The notes: generated from the sequence alone by a model not told the origin. Numbered from the stretch's first letter, positions 34,269 to 46,846 are shown. The stretch: 64,000 bases of DNA from Emydura subglobosa (GCA_007922225.1 ML679971.1:1387521-1451520), one strand, 5' to 3'. Numbers and translations are program-made.

Positions 34269-34903
34269 CAGTGGAGGGTTTCCGGCACCTGGGGGCCAAG
34301 TATACATTTGCACCCCTTCTATGACTCATGCCCTGCCTCCACACTGGGCAGGAGGGATCCTGGCGGTGCCCCCCAGCTGACCCGGGGAGGTGGGATCTGT
34401 ACCTGGAGGGGAGGGACGTGAGGCTTGGGGGTGCAAATGCAGGCTTGGCTCCACTGCCCCCACTCCCCGCGCTTACCCACCGCGCAGTGCCCGCCTCTCC
34501 TGCTGCAACCCCACAAACTGGCACCGGCTCGGACGGGGCGGCTTCACTCCCCAGCCTGGAGAAGGGGGCTGGGCTGGCCCTTCACAACACGTGGTGGGAG
34601 GGAGGAGCTGAGGTGCGCCCCTCAGAGCCTCCTGAGCCCTCCGCCTGTTGTGAAGGGCCAGCCCGGAGCTTACCTACCACTTCAGCCCCATAGCCCAGCG
34701 CTGGCTTGGATGGGGTGGCCTCACCCCTGCGGCCTGGGGGGAGGAGCGTCAGTCAGCCCTTCACAACATGCAGGGGCCACAGAAGGGGTGCCTCCTCAGA
34801 GCATCCTGCGTCCCCCGCCTCCTGCGTGTCAGTGAAGGGCAGGCCCGGCACTCTCCCACAGGCCGGTGCCCTGGGGCCTGACCTCCCGCTCAGTACGCCA
34901 CTA
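34269..34903. mobile_element. GC-rich hAT-like non-autonomous transposon (635 bp) with 8-bp duplication
   Basis: Flanked by identical ACCTAGTC at 34261-34268 and 34904-34911. Termini CAGTGGAG and CGCCACTA are near inverted repeats, as expected for hAT ends (CAGTGGCG type). The body is strongly GC-rich against an AT-rich background and repeats a CCCTTCACAACA / TTGTGAAGGGCC motif in both directions. No transposase frame; open frames of up to 136 codons look like GC-rich artefacts. Confidence 0.8.
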
Positions 34904-34911
34904 ACCTAGTC

Positions 34912-35035
34912 ACAAGAATGTAAGAATGGCCATACTGGCTCAGATCAAAGGTCCATCTAGCCCAGTATCCTGTCTTCTAACAGTGGCTGAGGCCAGATGC
35001 TTCAGAGGGAATGAACAAAACGGCAATTTTTCAGT
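34912..35035 (-). repeat. LINE 3'-end-like repeat (GAACATAAGAA family), best copy
   Basis: AAGAATGGCCATACTGGCTC, AGATCAAAGGTCCATCTAGC, CCAGTATCCTGTCTTCTAAC and GAGGGAATGAACAAAACGGC. A further degraded start follows at 35090 (GAACATGAGAATGTCCATAC). Treated as the antisense 3' end of a CR1-like LINE, from memory. Confidence 0.6.
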
Positions 35036-35279
35036 GAGTCTTCAGCGGAAGGTGCAAAGCAAACCCATAACAAAGGATTATGTTAAGAACATGAGAATGT
35101 CCATACTGGGTCAGACTAATGTAGAACACAGGACTCCTCATGCACAGCCCATACTGCCTCATGCAGTCCACATCCCGCACATCACCCCATTTCATTGTAA
35201 ACCCTGTTGCAGGGACTATATTCCTCCATGTTTTATACATCATGAAGCTCACTGCCAAGGCTTAACAAATAATAAAAAA

Positions 35280-37030
35280 TGAAAACAAAGTATAGCAATA
35301 AAATAATAAGAAGAAAGGGAGTAGGATAAACAGTTCCCAACAAACAATTTATTTGGGTAATCATTTTTTCCAGCTAGGGAATTGCTCCTAGACAGACTGA
35401 GTTTTTTTAACAAATATCTGCAGTTTAATATTCAAGCAGCTGTGATGATTGGTCACCTAAGGCCTGTGGTCCTGTGTATAGTCCTTGATTGCATGGCCTA
35501 ATGTTTATAAACTACTTTTGCTTTCACTCCAAACAGTTTCTTTTTGTGATTAAATAAATCTGACATTCATTTTCTGTAAAAGAAGCTCAGGACAAAGAAG
35601 CTTTCCTGGGCAGTGGTATTGTGTCACTCATGGTGGCAGTGTGTGGGTCTTTGTCCCCCTACAGTAGTTGGACACCTACCAGGTTTCTGAGTCTGCTACT
35701 GCCTATACATTTGACAACTTGGTCTTTCAGCTCAAAAGGTAGGCAGGGGTGCTTTTAGATGCAGAAGGTTCTGAGTTCAGTCCCTCTAAGTAACCCACAA
35801 ACATTTGTTCAAAGAGGCCATTTCTCCCACAAATGTCTGGGGAGGATGAAACAATGAAAGGGTTTCACTGACTGTGGAAATGTCTAATAGATATGAATAA
35901 TTTTTCTGTCCATTATCCCAGCTCTGATGATAAGTTTAGAATTGAGTAAAGTATAATACCTTGGTTTTAAAACCTCAGTCAGGCTTATAAAGGTAATAAA
36001 ACCAAATCACTAAAGTGCAGAGGTACAAGTACTGCATTATCGTACAGGCTACTTACTTATCCCTAGATGTTCTTCACTACACTGCCTCTGAAAACAAACT
36101 AGGATTGTATTAGGAACTTCAGTGCCCTTGGAGTTAGACTCAGAATCTCCACTGATTCATATGTGCACAAATTGCTAATTACTTTCAGCCTAAAGCCAAG
36201 ACCAGAGTTTTTTTAAATCTTTCATAATGCACTTAACTATAACATAACCACTCAGATCTAGTCATGTGTTCATGTAAATGTATCCGCTACCCATTCAACA
36301 ATTTTTTCCAGTCTTGAGTCAGGCTGCATCTCAAGCCAGTCCAAAATATTAAACATAACTTTATGCAACATTTGTGTGTGTCTAAACATCTGATAAAAAG
36401 TAAGTCATTCAAATTGTTAAAATATTCATTAGCAAGCTTCTTTAATTAAAATAATATTTTGGGGTAGATTTTTTTTTTCTCTTAGCATGTTAGCTTTGAG
36501 AAAACAGGTCACCTCTGCAGATAGATTGCAGCAAATCTGATTTATGGTCATACCCTGCCGAAAAGGAATCCCTATGAAATATTCACTTTGATTCAGCTGC
36601 AATGGGAAAATGTACAAATAGAGCAAGCTCACGACATGCTATATGAAAATAATTCATTCAGCTGTATATGAAGAACAGGAGAATCTGGCAGCATCAATGA
36701 TTCATCCTCTGATAATACAAATTCAAAGTAGAGGAAATGATGGATTTTGTAAAACAACAGCCTGACAAGAATTAAGCTGCCAACAATTGTTTGAGGTAAT
36801 TATTTCCTGAAAAATGGGAAGATGATTGTTGTGTTATCATCTGACGTAGCTTCTTATCACACTTTCTATAGGCTTCTTCAAAGGAGTTTCTATCCAGATT
36901 GTACTATCTACAGATATATTAACACTAGGAACAGCTAGTGCACTGGTTTGTGGGGTTTCTTCACTCTATGTCATTCCTTTTTCTAAGAATATCATTTCCA
37001 CATTATGCTAATATAGTTTTTGTCTTCAAC
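35280..37030. other. No recognisable feature
   Basis: AT-rich, unique-looking. No gene, RNA or repeat family recognised. Confidence 0.4.
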
Positions 37031-37125
37031 ACATTGGGTCAGGTACTTTGCTAATATAAATTACTGTAGCTCTGCTGAAGTCAATGGAACAATGCTGATT
37101 TATGCTTGTTGAGAATCTGTTGGAG
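37031..37125. repeat. Palindromic MITE-like element, degraded
   Basis: GGGTCAGGTACTTTGCTAAT, centre GCTGAAGTCAATGGAACAAT, then GATTTATGCTTGTTGAGAAT mirror one another weakly. Confidence 0.45.
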
Positions 37126-37325
37126 CCAAGCAAATAATTCCCAATGGGTAATTTATTGCATGAATTTCACTTTCTTTTTCTATGTATGAATGTCTCGAAT
37201 TAATTGTATTATTTAAAATTATTTGCAACATTTTCTTCAGTGAATAATTCTTGGACAGCATATCATTTCAATCTGTTAATATTACAGTTGGACATACAAT
37301 TCAGATTGTGTTGATCTAAATATTC

Positions 37326-37539
37326 CAGGGGCTCTCAAGCTTTTCAATAGTGTGGACCCTCTCCGCCCACCATCTTGATCGTATGACATACTTGTGGCTA
37401 CAACAGCAATTATTTGCATCAGAAAGTGTGTTCTCAGCAGTCTTGGAGAGTGCTTTTAACATCTAGGAACAAGAAGAAGGAGCCAATACCCCGTGATCAG
37501 TCAGCAGCAAGTGACCCGTGGACCACAGTTTGACCACTG
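37326..37539. mobile_element. hAT-like MITE (214 bp)
   Basis: Termini CAGGGGCTCTCAAGCTT and CACAGTTTGACCACTG are degenerate inverted repeats of the CAGGGGTTCTCAAACT type. Flanks AAATATTC (37318-37325) and CAATATAC (37540-37547) agree at 6 of 8 positions, fitting a decayed 8-bp duplication. Confidence 0.6.
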
Positions 37540-37599
37540 CAATATACAAATACAATCAAATTGAATTACACATGGGACCCTAATGGTAACATGTATCAG

Positions 37600-37875
37600 T
37601 GATCAGGGCTGCAGCAGAGCCAGTCTCTGGGTAACCTACTGAGTGCAGCTGGCCTGAAGTAGGCTTCTGATTGGCTTCACTGCCTGATTGGTTGGAAGAG
37701 TCAGCAGCCCAGCTCTTAAACCCAGCAGCAGGTGGATTTAAATTTGCCTATAGCTGTGCTGGCTCCTGTTTGTTCCCTACCTTGCCTCTGGTCTTACCTC
37801 ATTCCAGGCACTCTGGTTCTGACTCTTGGCTCTGATTCCTGCCCTCTGACTGTCCCCTTGCCTGTTGAGTGATCT
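37600..37875 (+). repeat. Possible LTR fragment of a gypsy-like element
   Basis: GATTGGCTTCACTGCCTGAT, AGCTCTTAAACCCAGCAGC, TGCTGGCTCCTGTTTGTTCC and repeated CTGGTTCTGACTCTTGGCTC. The CT-rich, repeated CTGGCTC/CTGATTCC style resembles the leader at 28.6-28.8 kb. No duplication found; borders uncertain. Confidence 0.3.
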
Positions 37876-38924
37876 TTGGCACCTCTCGTCTCTTCCCTGG
37901 ACCTCAGTTTCTCATTCTGTAAAATGCTTTGAGCTCTATGGATTAAAAGTACAATATAAGCATTAGGAATTAGTACAAGCAGGACTGGTCATGATACCAT
38001 TTAGTTAAGGCTGTTTAGTGTTTTCCAGTATAATCCCCTGTTTTCAGTTGCTCAATTATTTTGTCAAACTTTAATTGTTTGGACTGAAATTTTCCATGCT
38101 GGGTCTCTGCCTGCAGCTTAATTTTTAAATTTAAACAAATGCTTCTTGCAAGGTTAGGAGAAAATAAGTAGTTTTGCAAGTGTTAGTTTTATTCCTTACC
38201 ATTTCTTTGAGGGGCTTTTCCATGTTCAGGTCAGTGAGTTGAAATTTGGCATAGGGACTGCCCTATGGTTAGAGATGTTGCCTGTTTTTGTCTCAGTGAA
38301 AATCCACCTAGATTGGGCCTAGTTATAAGCCTCTGAAAAGCATAATTTTGCACCTAAATTTTGCAATTTGCTGCTAAAATAGCTGCCTATGCCAACTGAA
38401 TGCAGTATGTGCCCAAGCCCCGCAGATCTTGCTGTGTATGAGGGGGATGGAGAGAGTGCTCTGGAAAGGACATAGTCAAAAGAGCACCAGCACAGCACTA
38501 TTTGGCTGAGGAAAAGGTGTGCTGATCTGAGTCAGGAGCCCCGTCCGGGACTTCTGACCTTAGTAACATCGGTCAACAGAAGAGCTAATTCTGCACACTT
38601 CAAGACTCTTGCTACTGAGCAAAGCCCCATTTTGTAATGTTAGGAAGCAGGTACGTGTCCTTTCTTCCAGATACGTTAGCCAAGAATGTACACAAGTCTT
38701 ACGTACTTAGCCACAGCTCCTCTTGGAATAAAGGAAAAAATCTATGGGTGGGAGTGTGCTGTAGGTATCCACTAGCCCACATTCCCTTCAAAAGCCATGC
38801 CTAGAATCTTGATTCTAACATTCCTCTGCTGTTTTGCACCAGTTCTATAAGCTGCTAGCAAAATCTGTATGTCACATACTTTTCTAGTATCTGAATAAAA
38901 GATCACAGGGTGCTACGGCAGCAG

Positions 38925-39005
38925 CTGCTCCTTTTGCTCAAGTGGCAAAGGTCTGTGCTGTGATTCTCAAGGTCCTGCTTTCAGACCTTGCTGATAACCC
39001 ATGCA
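38925..39005 (+). repeat. tRNA-like SINE head fragment
   Basis: TGCTCAAGTGGCAAAGGTCT, AAGGTCCTGCTTTCAGACCT and TGCTGATAACCCATGCAC look like a tRNA-derived head. A different subfamily from the main SINE. Confidence 0.4.
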
Positions 39006-39639
39006 CAGGATTGTCACCGGATCTGGTCTATGCCCCAGCCTGAAATCAGATATTTGGGAGCGACCCTTAGTTTGCTGGAGCCCAAGGGTCCACACAGTTC
39101 CACAGAGGCTGGCCTGTGGCCTCCGTGACTCCAAAACTGAGCCTTTTGGCACCAGCGATCCACATCTGCCTCCCTGCAGTCAAGCCAGACCCCTGCAGGA
39201 GGCTGGTACTGTCCCCCTTCAGGATGCCATGCTCTCAGTAAGTATTCACGGTGACACCAGGCAGCCTTTTTAAAACAAGGTCATCATGTATTAGTCCCCT
39301 GGATACAGAAGCTGAAAGTCCTTATGATAGCATAGAGAAGCAGAGGCTAAGGCAGAGTTCAGATTGGCTAAAACCAGGGCTTCCTCCAGCCAAGCTTAGG
39401 ATGGTCATTCACACATTGGAACACCTGTATATCCCGGTAACTGGAACACCGTATATCTGGTACTTCTGGGAACAGTATGGGCCTGCCCATGGCAATACGA
39501 CCCTACTCCCACCAGCTTGACCTCAGATGCATGATGAGTGCAAGGTTACGCTGCACAGGGGTGCCATTTTAAAGAGTGCCATACCCCATCCCTGCCGGCA
39601 TGACCTCCGACACATGGTGTGTGTGAGGTCACACTGGCA

Positions 39640-39788
39640 TGGGCAGAGTGGAATGCTCTTCAAAATGGCGTCCCCTGTTCGATACCTGACAAAACCACAT
39701 CCGGTTTTGTCTGAGTACTGAATGGGGGACAAACCCTGGAAAAGCAGGACTCTCTGGTTTAATACTGGATGAGTGGCCTGCCTAGCCA
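39640..39788 (+). repeat. Three-copy interspersed repeat, copy 1
   Basis: CTTCAAAATGGCGTCCCCTG, GGTTTTGTCTGAGTACTG, GGGGGACAAACCCTGG, AAAAGCAGGACTCTCTGG, ATGAGTGGCCTGCCTAG. Matched by 47428-47650 (reverse) and 54560-54640 (same strand). Family unknown to me. Confidence 0.6.
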
Positions 39789-40319
39789 AGTTGCTGTAGA
39801 ATCCGTGTGTGTCTGTCTGTCTTTCTTTTGTCGTAATTCCAGGTTAGCCAGTGTGAGTCTGAGAGTCTAACACAGCCACTGGACACCTCTTGCCGTTATT
39901 CTCCCAGATCCAGTTCAGACAGTCCTAGTGGGTCTGTGTCTCAAATACCTACCCTGATCTCCCATGTCCTAGGGTGAAAATGAATTCTTTTTCCCGGGGT
40001 AGCGATGCCAAGGTGATAGGTACGGTCATACAGAGAGGCCATAAAAATTACAGAAAATTCCCACATTCCTCACAGAGGTCAACATGGTTCAACATGACAG
40101 AATTTCTGTGTTTTAGTCTTTTTTAAAAAAGATTTTTGAAATTACAGATAAAAATGACACAAAAAGAATATTAAGTTGTCAAGGCCAGAAAAAAGGTTGG
40201 CCATGGAACTTTAATTCAGCTTTCTCATGTGTATGCATTGTGACAGCGTTCTACAGGATTCTTGACATGTTCCGTGCATGGATGGACAACGAATGAGGTA
40301 AAGGGTTCTAAGAAGTGAG

Positions 40320-40435
40320 AACACGTGTCTTGTGGTATTGGCATTGGGCTAGTACCAGGAGAACTAAATTCTATTACTGACTCTGGCATGGATTTCCTAA
40401 GTGATGTTGGGCAATATTATTATAATGCGTATGAA
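40320..40435 (+). repeat. SINE fragment
   Basis: TTGGGCTAGTACCAGGAGAA, TAAATTCTATTACTGACTCT (B-box-like), GATGTTGGGCAATATTATTA. Body truncated. Confidence 0.45.
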
Positions 40436-41338
40436 TGATAGGATCCAAATAAACTTGCATGGGCAACCTTCATTCTGACATTTCCTATCTGTTGGTGTTG
40501 CTAATCCCAAACACTCAGTTATGGCTCCAGAAATTCATTAGATTGATTTTGAAATCATGAGATTTTAAATAATAAATGTGAGGGTCTTTTTATTTGCCTT
40601 CTGGGTTTGAGCTTTTAGGGTTCACATTTTCAAGCTTTTCTCCATACCCATGTGTGACGCTGGCAGACCAGAGCATGCCAGAGTTTATTAAGGCCAATTC
40701 ACTTATGTATTAGTATAGATTAAAGTGATTGTTGAATGTAGAAAAGTGTATTTGCTGTTTAAATTTCATGAAAACTGAGGGACGTTACTTGAATTGTTTT
40801 CACTTACCTGTATGCTGTTATAATGCAGCAGCAATCATTTACATTGTGTATATCCCTGTAACTAAATAACCCATCAAAGAAGCCTTCTGGAATGCTAATG
40901 AAGGACTTTAACAACAAAGTGATAATTTCAAAGCAAGTAGCCACTGTGCGTGATGATCGGAGGTCAAAGTCTCAAAGTGCATTCCTCACTCACCATCATC
41001 AAAGAAAAAGCCCACATGGACAGAGACTTTGTCAGCTTGTTTTCTGCCAGAAGAAGCTATAAAAGATGGATTCAAGGGAAGGTCCGTCATCTCTGGCCTG
41101 TTTGGATTCTTACTGGGAAGTGTACCAGAAACAAAGCGAGATCCTCAGAGACAATCTGGGGATCCTGAAAAGACTTTTGGGAAACTGGCAGTTTATTTGG
41201 AATTACAAACTGTGACTCACCTGCTAATATATTTTACGTGTTTTAACCTCTGAATAACTCATTTCCTTTTCTTAGCTAATAACCTTTAGTTAGTTTACCA
41301 TAGAATTGGCTGCCTTTGTTGTCTTTGGTGTATGATCA

Positions 41339-42660
41339 GGAAAAATCGTGGAACAGGTCCTCAAGGAATCCATTTTAAGGCACTTGGAAGAGAGGAAGGT
41401 GATCAGGAACAGTCAACACGGATTCATCAAGGGAAAGTCATGCCTGACCAACCTGATTGCTTTCTATGAAGAAGTGACTGGCTCTGTGGATGTAGGGAAG
41501 GCGGTGGACATGATATACCTTGACTTTAGCAAAGCTTTTGATACGGTCTCTCACAGTATTCTTATCAGCAAGTTAAGGAAGTATGGGTTAGATGAATAGA
41601 CTATAAAATGGATAGAGAACTGGCTAGAGCATAGGACTCAACGAGTAGTGATCAATGGCTCCATGTCTAGCTGGCAGTCGGTCACAAGCGGAGTGCCCCA
41701 GGGGTTGGTCCTCGGGCCGGTTTTGTTCAACATCTTCATCAATGATCTGGAGGATGGGGTAGATTACACCCTCAGCAAGTTTGCAGATGACACTAAGCTA
41801 GGGGGAGTGGTAGATACCCTGGAAGGTAGGGATAGGATACAGAAGGACCTAAACAAACTGGAGGATTGGGCCAAAAGAAATCTAATGAGGTTCAACAAGG
41901 ACAAGTGCAGAGTCCTGCACTTAGGACGGAAGAATCCCATACACAGCTACAGACTGGGGACCGACGAGCTAGGCAGCAGTTCTCCAGAAAAGGACCTGGG
42001 GGTAACAATGGATAAGAAGCTGGATATGAGTCAGCAGTGCGCCCTGGTTGCCAAGAAGGCTAACAGCATATTGGGCTGCATTAGTAGGAGCATTGCCAGC
42101 AGATCACGGGAAGTGATCATTCCCCTCTATTCGGCATTGGTAAAGCCGCATTTGGAGTATTGTGTCCAGTTTTGGGCCCCCCACTACAACAAGGATGTGG
42201 AGAAGTTAGACAGAGTCCAGCAGAGGGCAACAAAAATGATTAGGGGGCTGGAGCACAAGACTTATGAGGAGAGGCTGAAGGAACTAGGCTTGTTCAGTCT
42301 ACAGAAGAGAAGAATGAGGGGGATTTGATAGCAACCTTTAACTACCTGAAAGGGGGTTCCAGGGAGGATGGAGCTAGGCTGTTCTCAGTGGTGGCAGATG
42401 ACAGAACTAGGAGCAATGGTCTCAAGTTGCAGGGGGGGAGGTCTAGGTTGGACATTAGGAAGAGTTTTTCACTAGGAGGGTGGTGAAGCACTGGAATGGG
42501 TTACCTAGGGAGGTGGTGGAATCTCCATCTTTAGAGGTTTTTAAGCTGCAGCTTGACAAAATCCTCACTGGGATGATATAGCTGAGGTTAGTCCTGCTTT
42601 GATCAGGGGGTTGGACTAGATGACCTCCTGAGGTCCCTTCCAACTCTCTGATTCTCTGAT
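41339..42660 (+). pseudogene. Second young CR1 LINE, truncated within the RT
   Basis: Begins in the RT domain ([17 protein letters not shown]), then [26 protein letters not shown], a TAG at 41597 where the 29-kb copy has Trp (DEW), [43 protein letters not shown] and RRMRG. There the frame is lost in a G run (42318-42322) and stops at 42328. The C-terminal segment continues in another frame to about 42590, and the 3'UTR ends in ATTCTCTG octamer variants. Very similar to 30.9-32.2 kb. Inactive: 5'-truncated with a stop and a frame lesion. Confidence 0.9.
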
Positions 42661-43183
42661 CTGGAATACCAATTAATCTGGGGTAAGTGACTTGTCTCTT
42701 GGGACTGGGAGCAACCTAATGTGGTGTGATCTTTGGTTCAAGTAACCTTTTATAATAAAGTTCTCTTTGTCTGGGTGGCAAGATAAACCGGAGAGTCTGA
42801 AGAGACTGTCTGTGACTCCTGGGTAAGACTGGTGTAGTGATCTAGGAGTTCACATTTGTTACTGGCTTGGTGAAAGCCAATTATAGAACATACCACCATT
42901 TTGGGGTGTCTGCCCTGTTTTCTGACAGTCTGCCTTGAGGAAGGACACACCATGAGAGCTAGAAACTTAATTTAAAAAAAATAATAATAAAAACTCAGAT
43001 TCTCTCATAATCACAGAAATCCAGGAGCTGGGACTGTAAGAAAAACACCACTTGTTGTGACACACACAGTAAAATCATGAGTTGAAAACAATGTGTTCAA
43101 TGCTTGACTTTGCAATCTTACTATTTTAATATGGGTTTTTTTTTTTGTATACAGTTAATATACAGTTTGTGCTGAACTTATTG

Positions 43184-43402
43184 CAGATTGATCAGATTGC
43201 AGGAGTAAAATATTGGGACACATGGGGGTGGGTGCAGGTGAGTGAAGGAGGGACCTGGAGCTCACGGGCAGCAGGGGGACTGAATTTTTACTTGAATATG
43301 GGGACAAATGGCGTTCCAATCGTACATCTATTGGGCCGTGGAACAAAGGGTTAAATATCGGGACAGTCCCGATTTTATCTGGTTCACTGGTCACCCTAGC
43401 TG
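43184..43402. mobile_element. DNA transposon with CAGGGTGACCAG-type ends
   Basis: Left CAGATTGATCAGATTGCAGG and right CCAGTGAACCAG... read in reverse (CAGCTAGGGTGACCAGTG) form degenerate inverted ends. Near the right end, TATCGGGACAGTCCCGATTT is a palindrome, echoed by ATATTGGGACACATGG near the left. No target duplication found. Confidence 0.55.
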
Positions 43403-43734
43403 CACTGGTCACTTCCTATGTCATGTGGTATTGCCTCTGTCTCTGATGAGATTACTTTTGTAACTAATGCAGCACAAATTTCAAATTACAGTTTAATTTA
43501 TAATATTTGCAGTTCACACTGTTTTGTAGTGAGGCCAGTCATCAGAGCAGGGAACAGAATCAAGGGTACATGATGCGTACAACTTACTGCCTCAGAGCCA
43601 ACTATAAATTTACTGTTGAACGTGCATTCAAAATTTCTTTTTGGTGAAGAGTGAACATTCAAGCTAAAAATCCACTGCATGTGAGTCCTTCTATGGCCTC
43701 CATTACCAGAGTATCTGAGTGCTACCCAAACTTT

Positions 43735-44018
43735 AGTGTATTTACCCTCATAACACACCTGTGAGGTAGGAAGCACTATTATTTCCATTTTACAGATAAG
43801 GAACTGAAGAACAGAGAGACTAAGGCCCAGATTCTCAAAGGTATTTAAGTGCCTAACTCCCATTGATTTCAGTAGGAGTTTGGTGCCTAAATACCTTAGG
43901 GGATCTGGGGCAGACCAGCTAAGTGACTTGCCCAAGTTTACACAGGAAGTCTGTGGCAAAACAGTGAAATGAACCTGGGTTTTCCAAGTCCCACTTGAAC
44001 ATGCTGACTCCTGGACCA
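43735..44018 (-). repeat. tRNA-headed SINE (antisense) with internal palindromic insert and 5-bp duplication
   Basis: Body TTTCCATTTTACAGATAAGG, GAACAGAGAGACTAAG; insert 43825-43918; then CTAAGTGACTTGCCCAAGTT, GAACCTGGGTTTTCCAAGTC and the head at GACTCCTGGACCATG. CTAAG occurs on both sides (43820-43824, 43919-43923). The insert is a palindrome with ends GCCCAGATTCTCAAAGG and GGGGATCTGGGGC around TCCCATTGATTTCAGTAGGA. Confidence 0.8.
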
Positions 44019-44224
44019 TGTGCCCTCTCTGCTTACTAGCTCAGGGAATCTTACTATGTGTATGTATAGCATGTAGCAAAATGGGATTCTGATCTTACCT
44101 GGCTATTATTATTAATTAATTAATACTACTTCTGTCAAATTGAAATTTGCTTCCGAATTCACCATGGATTTGCAGAATTCTTTTTTAAACTCTTTGCTCC
44201 CTTCAGACAGACATACAGAAGCCA

Positions 44225-44310
44225 TGCCCTCAGCTGGCCTAAATCAGAGTAGCTCCATTTATTTCAGTGGCACTACACTGAATTACACTCATTGAAGATC
44301 TGACCCACTG
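44225..44310. repeat. Palindromic MITE-like element, degraded
   Basis: AAATCAGAGTAGCTCCATTT, then CAGTGGCACTACACTGAATT, ending GAAGATCTGACCC, in the family of 57613-57700. Confidence 0.5.
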
Positions 44311-45486
44311 GTGTGAAGTTAAATATTCTCATTCTGTATGTGAACTTCCTCAGGATTTGTGCAGCTTTCTGCTTTCCAATAAGAAAGAAGCTGTTGCTCA
44401 GAAAGCAACCTTCTGGATGGCTCAAAGCTGAGTCTTGATATGAACTGTTCAGATGTCCCCTTTCTCAAACAAAGAGAGAAATATATTGCAAGGAGAGTAA
44501 ATAAATAAAAAAAAACCCAGCACCGTGCAATTTGGTGCCAGATTTTGAGTGACTGTTTCATGAAAAATCCTTCATTGATGCACACTACAAAAGGATAGTT
44601 CTGAGTTATGAAAACAAGAATCAATCCACTGCCCTTTCCTAGTCCATGAGTATCATGTGTGTAGTTGGTATAACATGGAATGCGATTTTAAATTTAATAC
44701 CATGGTGCTTAGTGAATGGCTTTTATTTTGGAAAGTGTGCTCAGCAGATAATTATTGTATGCATGGCATGCCAATCTGATCAATAGACTGCTGAAGCATG
44801 TGTGGCCTGCTCTGCCCAACCCCACCATTTGCAACCTAATTAGCAGCTGCTCAGAGATGGGAAACAGGTGCAGATCCGGGCCCAGGCCAGGGAAGTCTGC
44901 CTGTAATTAACAAGGAAAAAAGGGTCAGATATTGGGAAGAATATCAAATCTAGGTCTACTGGGGCTACCATGCTGGCCTCAAAGGCATAGTCACCTGAGA
45001 TCTTAGGCATGCTAATGTAAATTATGCAAGCTTTCAAACAACATGGCTGCATAATCAGTTGGCAGAGAGGAAACAACTGGCTGTTTTGTGTGGTTTAGTC
45101 GGACTGTGGAGGGGGGGAAGAAGGGGGATTTCAATTTTCTCACTACCTTGCTTTTTGGTTTGCAAATACCAATATTTTGCAGTGGTGAAAATAAGTTACA
45201 GAATACCTGACATCTCCAGAAAAAGGAAAAAACACAATGAAGATGCTTTTCCCCAGAGGAAATTTCACCTGATCATTGTTCTTGGTGGAAACTTTCTTAT
45301 GCTAATTAATTATTTTCAGAATTAACAATAATTAGTAGCTAAAAAGACTTACCAAATGAGGAGAGGTTATAAGGGTTATATTTGTATAGCACTTTCAGCT
45401 TGCAAAACACTATGTAAGTACTACATTAATATAAATCTCACCATATCATCCTATTTCTCTTGGCTATCAGAAAAAGTATTTGAATG

Positions 45487-45620
45487 CTCTTATTTTATTA
45501 TTATTATTTATTATTTTATTATTGTGGTGGCTGTTAGAGGCATGAATTAAGGTGCTAGGTCTTATTGTGCTAAGCACAGTGTGCGCATAATAAGAAAAAG
45601 ATAGTCCTTGCCCTAGCATG
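45487..45620 (-). repeat. ATT-rich simple repeat and antisense SINE tail
   Basis: TTTATTATTATTATTTATTA (45490s) followed by AGGTGCTAGGTCTTATTGTG, CTAAGCACAGTGTGCGCATA and ATAGTCCTTGCCCTAGC, the antisense SINE tail. Confidence 0.5.
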
Positions 45621-46423
45621 CTGACAATACTGTAACATATTAATGACCACATAGAGACTAATGGCTATCTGTGTGCTACACACCACAGCCATTTAGCTCT
45701 TCACTGGATATAGAAATCAGATCTCCTCTGTTTTAGAAGCATTAACTCTTCCACTTGAGCTAGAAGAGGATCTCTATTAAGTGGCAGCTGTATCTGCTAT
45801 GACACACAGCCGAGCAGTTTTGATTCCACACAGGCGAGGGACAGTGGTAAGTGTACACATCTGTCAGTTTATCACTATTGTGCTGTTGCAAAATATGCAC
45901 CCTTACACATGCACACTTATAACCAAACAAAAAAAAACTGAGGAGCTGTGGGGAAAGTAAATAATAAAAAAAACCCAGAGCATGGAGAATCTGGCAGTCC
46001 CTTCTCTTGTAACACTTTGATATGCTAGCTGCAGTTTCCTGGAATTTGAATACTTCAAAGTATAAAGTTGATATATTTTTTTTAAAAAGCAGCATCTCCT
46101 GGACATTCATTTGGTAGAATATTCTTAGAATTTATATTACTAAGAGAAGGTGACAATATAATAAAATACATACCAGTGAACATGGACCAAGCCCAAATAA
46201 TCTACAGAGCCTGAAATGTCCTGCTGCATTTCTCATCAAACACATAAAGAAACATACAGGTCTGTTTAGTCTTCCTTTGTGGGCAGTGTGCAGGTAGCCC
46301 TGGTGTGATGCAGGGGCAATGCATCCTGGTAGTGAGCTGCATTTGGTCTTTGCAGCCACACCCCCCATTCTTATATAACTCCACATGTGCTGGTGTCACT
46401 GAGAGTCGAACTTGACTCATTAT

Positions 46424-46846
46424 TAGAGCTGGGCGGGAATATTTCAGCAAAATGTTTTTTCTTTGAAAAATGCCAATTCCTGAACTCCAAAACTCTTTTG
46501 GGGGAAAAGGGTTGGTTTTGATGAGTTTCCTGGTTCAAACAAGTGTTGAGAAAAGCCTTTCAAAACGATCAAAACATCCTGTTTGGATATTTTCAAAAAG
46601 AAAAAAAGAAGTCTGTTTTGGTTTCAAAATGAAATTTCCGTTAGAAATCTAAATTAATTTATAGTAAAACGTGTTTTTTTTTTTAAGTTCAAAATTGAAA
46701 TGAAATGTTTTTTAAAATAAATTTTTTTTGGATTTTTGTTTCAGAGAGGTTTTTTGGGGGATTTTTGGATTTTTTTGGCCATCATGGGATGGGAAACTTT
46801 TTCGTAATCTTGAAAATTCTTACAGTATGGAAAAACCCAGATCTGC
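46424..46846. repeat. AT-rich fold-back repeat with TAGAGCTGGG end
   Basis: Starts TTAGAGCTGGGCGGGAATAT and ends AAAAACCCAGATCTGCT, degenerate inverted ends. The interior is long T-rich and A-rich arms. Confidence 0.6.

Noticed and set aside
34328..34835. Long proline/glycine-rich frames suggesting a GC-rich exon
   Set aside because: They fall entirely inside a transposon bounded by an 8-bp duplication.
38925..39005. Possible functional tRNA gene
   Set aside because: Only head-like phrases; no cloverleaf with paired acceptor stem could be traced. Treated as a SINE head.
43498..44019. 173-codon minus frame
   Set aside because: Runs through a SINE and its palindromic insert; no coding signal.
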